7,698 nt of DNA from Candidatus Rokuibacteriota bacterium (GTDB lineage: Bacteria; Methylomirabilota; Methylomirabilia; Rokubacteriales; JACPHL01): NCBI GenBank assembly GCA_016188625.1, contig JACPHL010000013.1, forward strand, positions 1 through 7,698. Reading direction: 5' to 3'. The notes below the pieces were generated by a model. That model worked only from the letters and a program-made list of their open reading frames with translations. It ran no database searches and had not been told where the DNA came from. Positions 5,601-7,698 of the stretch are shown piece after piece. The position numbers were made by a program, and so were the translations under genes. Position 1 is the first letter of the stretch, and every line of letters starts with the position of its first letter.

Positions 5601-6809
5601 GTGACCGACTCCCCCGCCTTCCACCTCGCCTCCGACGAGGAGATCCGCGCCGGCCGGGTCTCCGACGTGTATTTCACCCGCACCGTCCAGATCCTGCGCC
5701 AGCGGGGGATCACCCGGCGCGCCAAGGCCGAGGTCCGGCTGAAGAGCCTCCCCCGGGACTGGCAGTGGGGGGTCCTGGCGGGGATCGAGGAGGTGGCCCA
5801 TCTCCTCGAGGGCCGCCCCGTGGACGTCTGGGCGATGGAGGAGGGGACGGTCTTCCTCCCCTACCAGCCGGTGCTGGTGGTGGACGGCGTCTACCTGGAA
5901 TGGGCCGAGTACGAGACCGCGCTCCTGGGCCTCCTCTGCCAGGCCTCGGGGGTGGCCACCAAGGCCGCCCGCTGCAAGAAGGCCGCAGGGGAGCGGCCGG
6001 TGGTCAGCTTCGGGGCCCGGCGGATGCACCCCGCCATCGCCCCCATGATCGAGCGGAACGCCTTCGTCGGGGGGTGCGACGGGGTCGCGGTGACCAAGTC
6101 CGCCGAGCTGATCGAGCAGGATCCCGCGGGGACCATCCCCCACGCCCTCGTCCTGATCTTCGGCGACACCGTGGAGGCCCTCCGGGCCTTCCACGAGGTC
6201 ATCGACCCCAAGGTCCGCCGGGTCGCCCTGATCGATACCCTCCAGGACGAGAAGTTCGAGGCCATCCGGGTGGCCGAGGCCCTCGGCAAGGACCTCTACG
6301 CGGTCCGGCTGGACACCCCGTCCTCCCGCCGGGGGGACTTCTTCCGGCTCCTGGAGGAGGTCCGCTGGGAGCTCGACTACCGCGGCTTCGAGCACGTCAA
6401 GCTGATCGCCTCGGGCGGGATCGACGAGCACGAGATCCCGCGCCTCAACCCGCTCGTGGACGCCTACGGCGTCGGGACGGCCATCGCCAACGCCCCGACC
6501 CTCAACTTCGCCCTGGACATCATGGAGATCGAGGGGCGCCCGGTCGCCAAGCGAGGCAAGAGATCCGGCTCCAAGCAGGTCTACCGCTGCCGGGCGTGCT
6601 TCGCCTCGGTCGTGGTCCCCGCCCACAGGCCCCAGGAGCGCTGCCCCTGCGGAGGCCCCTACGAGGCCCTCCTGAAGCCGCTCCTGCGGCAGGGCAGGCT
6701 GAGCCGCGACCTCCCGCCCCCCCGCACGATCCGAGAGTACGTCCTCGAGCAGCTCCGTCACGTGACCCTCGACATCGAGCGGCGGGAGGGGCCCCGGAAG
6801 GACTACTGA
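5601..6809 (+). CDS. pncB: Nicotinate phosphoribosyltransferase
   Basis: 402 residues. It converts nicotinate and PRPP to nicotinate mononucleotide in NAD salvage, in the cytoplasm. The sequence follows the shorter archaeal-type form: SDVYFTRT (21-28), EGTVFLPYQPVL (81-92), SFGARRMHPAIAP (136-148, His143 in the region of the catalytic His), ALIDT (209-213), VRLDTPSSRRGDF (235-247) and the phosphate-binding IASGGID (269-275), followed by YGVGT. A C-terminal segment carries CRAC (330-333) and CPC (348-350), a probable zinc knuckle that I believe also occurs in related members. The GTG start lies four bases after hsp20 and is likely translationally coupled. The C-terminal codons contain GGAAGG, which serves the next start. 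A nicotinamide enzyme is less likely given the motif set. Confidence 0.9.
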   Translation: MTDSPAFHLASDEEIRAGRVSDVYFTRTVQILRQRGITRRAKAEVRLKSLPRDWQWGVLAGIEEVAHLLEGRPVDVWAMEEGTVFLPYQPVLVVDGVYLEWAEYETALLGLLCQASGVATKAARCKKAAGERPVVSFGARRMHPAIAPMIERNAFVGGCDGVAVTKSAELIEQDPAGTIPHALVLIFGDTVEALRAFHEVIDPKVRRVALIDTLQDEKFEAIRVAEALGKDLYAVRLDTPSSRRGDFFRLLEEVRWELDYRGFEHVKLIASGGIDEHEIPRLNPLVDAYGVGTAIANAPTLNFALDIMEIEGRPVAKRGKRSGSKQVYRCRACFASVVVPAHRPQERCPCGGPYEALLKPLLRQGRLSRDLPPPRTIREYVLEQLRHVTLDIERREGPRKDY

Positions 6810-6823
6810 TGGCGCGGCCCTGA
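6796..6823 (+). promoter_or_regulatory. Four-codon minicistron with Shine-Dalgarno before trpC
   Basis: GGAAGG (6796-6801) is ideally placed, seven bases before an ATG at 6809 that overlaps the pncB stop in a TGATG. That ATG opens Met-Ala-Arg-Pro-stop (6809-6823), in frame with and four bases short of the trpC ATG at 6827. The trpC ATG itself has no ribosome binding site, so trpC is probably reached by reinitiation. Confidence 0.5.
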
Positions 6824-6826
6824 CCG

Positions 6827-7615
6827 ATGGGGCTCCTCGACGAGATCCTGGGGAGCAAGCGGGAGGAGATCTCCCGTCGGCGGCGCGAGGTTCCGGCGGC
6901 GAGCCTGGAGGCGGAGGTCCGAGGACTCCCCCCTCCGCGCGACCTGGAGGCTGCCCTCGTCCCGCGCCCCCCCTCACCGGTGCGCCTCCTCGCCGAGCTG
7001 AAGCGGGCCTCCCCCCTCAAGGGGGTCCTCGCCCGGGGGTTCGATCCGGTCGCCCTGGCCCCGCGCTACGCCGCCGCCGGCGCCGCGGCGCTCTCGGTCC
7101 TCACCGACCCGGCCTTCTCGGGAGAGCTCGCGGATCTCGACCGGGTCCGGGCGGCCGTGGACTGCCCGCTCCTCCGGAAGGACTTCATCCTGGAGGAGTA
7201 CCAGCTCTGGGAGGCGCGGGCCCACGGAGCCGACGCGGTCCTCCTGATCGTGGGGATCCTGGAGCCGGGGCGCCTGCGCGACCTGGCCCAGGCCGCGAAG
7301 GGGCTCGGGCTGGCCTCGCTGGTCGAGGTCCACACCCGGGCCGAGCTGGAGAGGGCCCTGGACCTGCCGGCCCGCCTGATCGGGATCAACAACCGCGACC
7401 TCCAGAGCTTCGAGACGCGGCTCGAGACCACAGAGGCCTTCGCTCCCCTGGTCCCGCCCGGCCCGCTGGTGGTCTCGGAGAGCGGGATCTTCACGCGGGC
7501 GGACGTCGAGCGGGTCGTCGCTGCCGGGGCCCGGGCCGTGCTGGTCGGCGAGGCCCTGTCCCGGAGCCCCGATCCGGTCGCCACGCTCCGCGAGCTGGCC
7601 CTCCTCGATGGCTAG
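6827..7615 (+). CDS. trpC: Indole-3-glycerol-phosphate synthase
   Basis: 262 residues, the usual length of the stand-alone enzyme that closes the indole ring from CdRP in tryptophan synthesis. It is a TIM barrel with the catalytic set in order: Glu57 and Lys59 in AELKRASP, Lys118 in LLRKDFI, Glu167 in LVEVH, Asn188-189 in IGINNRDL, and Glu218 in VSESGI, with VGEAL (240-244) near the end. The substrate-binding SPSKG motif reads SPLKG here, one substitution. No other trp gene is visible, and no fused TrpF domain follows. The chosen ATG matches the typical GLLDEIL start; an upstream in-frame ATG at 6809 is blocked by TGA 6821-6823. It is the last gene of the operon, followed by a hairpin and repeat copy 3. 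Confidence 0.95.
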   Translation: MGLLDEILGSKREEISRRRREVPAASLEAEVRGLPPPRDLEAALVPRPPSPVRLLAELKRASPLKGVLARGFDPVALAPRYAAAGAAALSVLTDPAFSGELADLDRVRAAVDCPLLRKDFILEEYQLWEARAHGADAVLLIVGILEPGRLRDLAQAAKGLGLASLVEVHTRAELERALDLPARLIGINNRDLQSFETRLETTEAFAPLVPPGPLVVSESGIFTRADVERVVAAGARAVLVGEALSRSPDPVATLRELALLDG

Positions 7616-7632
7616 TCTCGGCCTCTGGTCCA

Positions 7633-7653
7633 GGGCGGGGGAGGATCCCGCCC
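7633..7653 (+). terminator. Terminator-like hairpin after trpC
   Basis: GGGCGGG (7633-7639) pairs perfectly with CCCGCCC (7647-7653) around a seven-base loop, 17 bases after the trpC stop. The following bases, CTCGTTGTGT, are the most T-rich nearby but are not a true U tract. It is a plausible weak intrinsic terminator. Confidence 0.45.
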
Positions 7654-7678
7654 CTCGTTGTGTCCGGGGAGCGCCCCA

Positions 7679-7698
7679 CCCCTCGCTCCACACGCTCC
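7679..7698 (+). repeat. Dispersed repeat, copy 3 (plus orientation, truncated by window end)
   Basis: The last 20 bases are identical to the repeat core CCCCTCGCTCCACACGCTCC found at 4743-4762 and, inverted, in copy 1. The rest of the repeat would lie beyond the window. It begins 63 bases after the trpC stop, in trpC's orientation. Bases upstream of the core do not match the other copies. Confidence 0.8.

Noticed and set aside
5571-6977. A 468-codon minus-strand frame opposite pncB.
   Set aside because: Antisense shadow of an intact enzyme gene; no domain is recognisable in its translation.
7608-7698. Open frame starting at an ATG that overlaps the end of trpC and runs off the window.
   Set aside because: No ribosome binding site, no resemblance to TrpF or another family, and it reads through the terminator-like hairpin and the repeat core.

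Overview
The window looks like bacterial chromosome from a very GC-rich organism (well above 65% G+C by eye, with GTG/TTG starts and third codon positions saturated with G/C). The gene content is housekeeping. Candidatus Rokubacteria/Methylomirabilota or a high-GC deltaproteobacterial relative would fit, but this is a guess from composition and protein style. No rRNA, tRNA, CRISPR array, integrase or transposase is visible. Both ends of the window lie inside copies of the same dispersed repeat, so this is probably a complete metagenomic contig that stopped at repeats.

Layout. 1-73: repeat copy on the minus strand. 115-336: small two-helix membrane protein (-). 337-641: divergent spacer with a GC hairpin, a sigma70-type promoter (-10 at 499-504) and a structured leader. 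642-1469: cytidylate-kinase-like protein fused to a BON domain (+). 1480-2175: membrane-anchored tandem SPOR protein (-), convergent with the kinase. 2240-4734: probable + strand operon of an HtrA/DegP-type protease, a DUF2062 membrane protein and a broken galU. 4733-4798: second repeat copy, starting on the galU stop codon. 4799-5158: no convincing gene, several hairpins. 5159-5186: strong extended -10 promoter. 5228-7615: operon of a minimal Hsp20, nicotinate phosphoribosyltransferase (pncB) and indole-3-glycerol-phosphate synthase (trpC). 7633-7653: terminator-like hairpin. 7679-7698: third repeat copy, cut by the window end.

Function. HtrA, the SPOR protein and DUF2062 suggest envelope maintenance. 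GalU would supply UDP-glucose for envelope polysaccharide. The last operon joins protein homeostasis (Hsp20), NAD salvage (PncB) and tryptophan synthesis (TrpC). PncB and TrpC share phosphoribosyl chemistry, but the grouping may only reflect co-transcription.

The observations most worth checking are: a repeat family whose three copies each lie just downstream of a gene's 3' end in that gene's orientation; a galU that has lost about 20 internal codons with a frameshift; a kinase-BON fusion with a hairpin-rich leader; and a four-codon minicistron that takes the good ribosome binding site in front of trpC.
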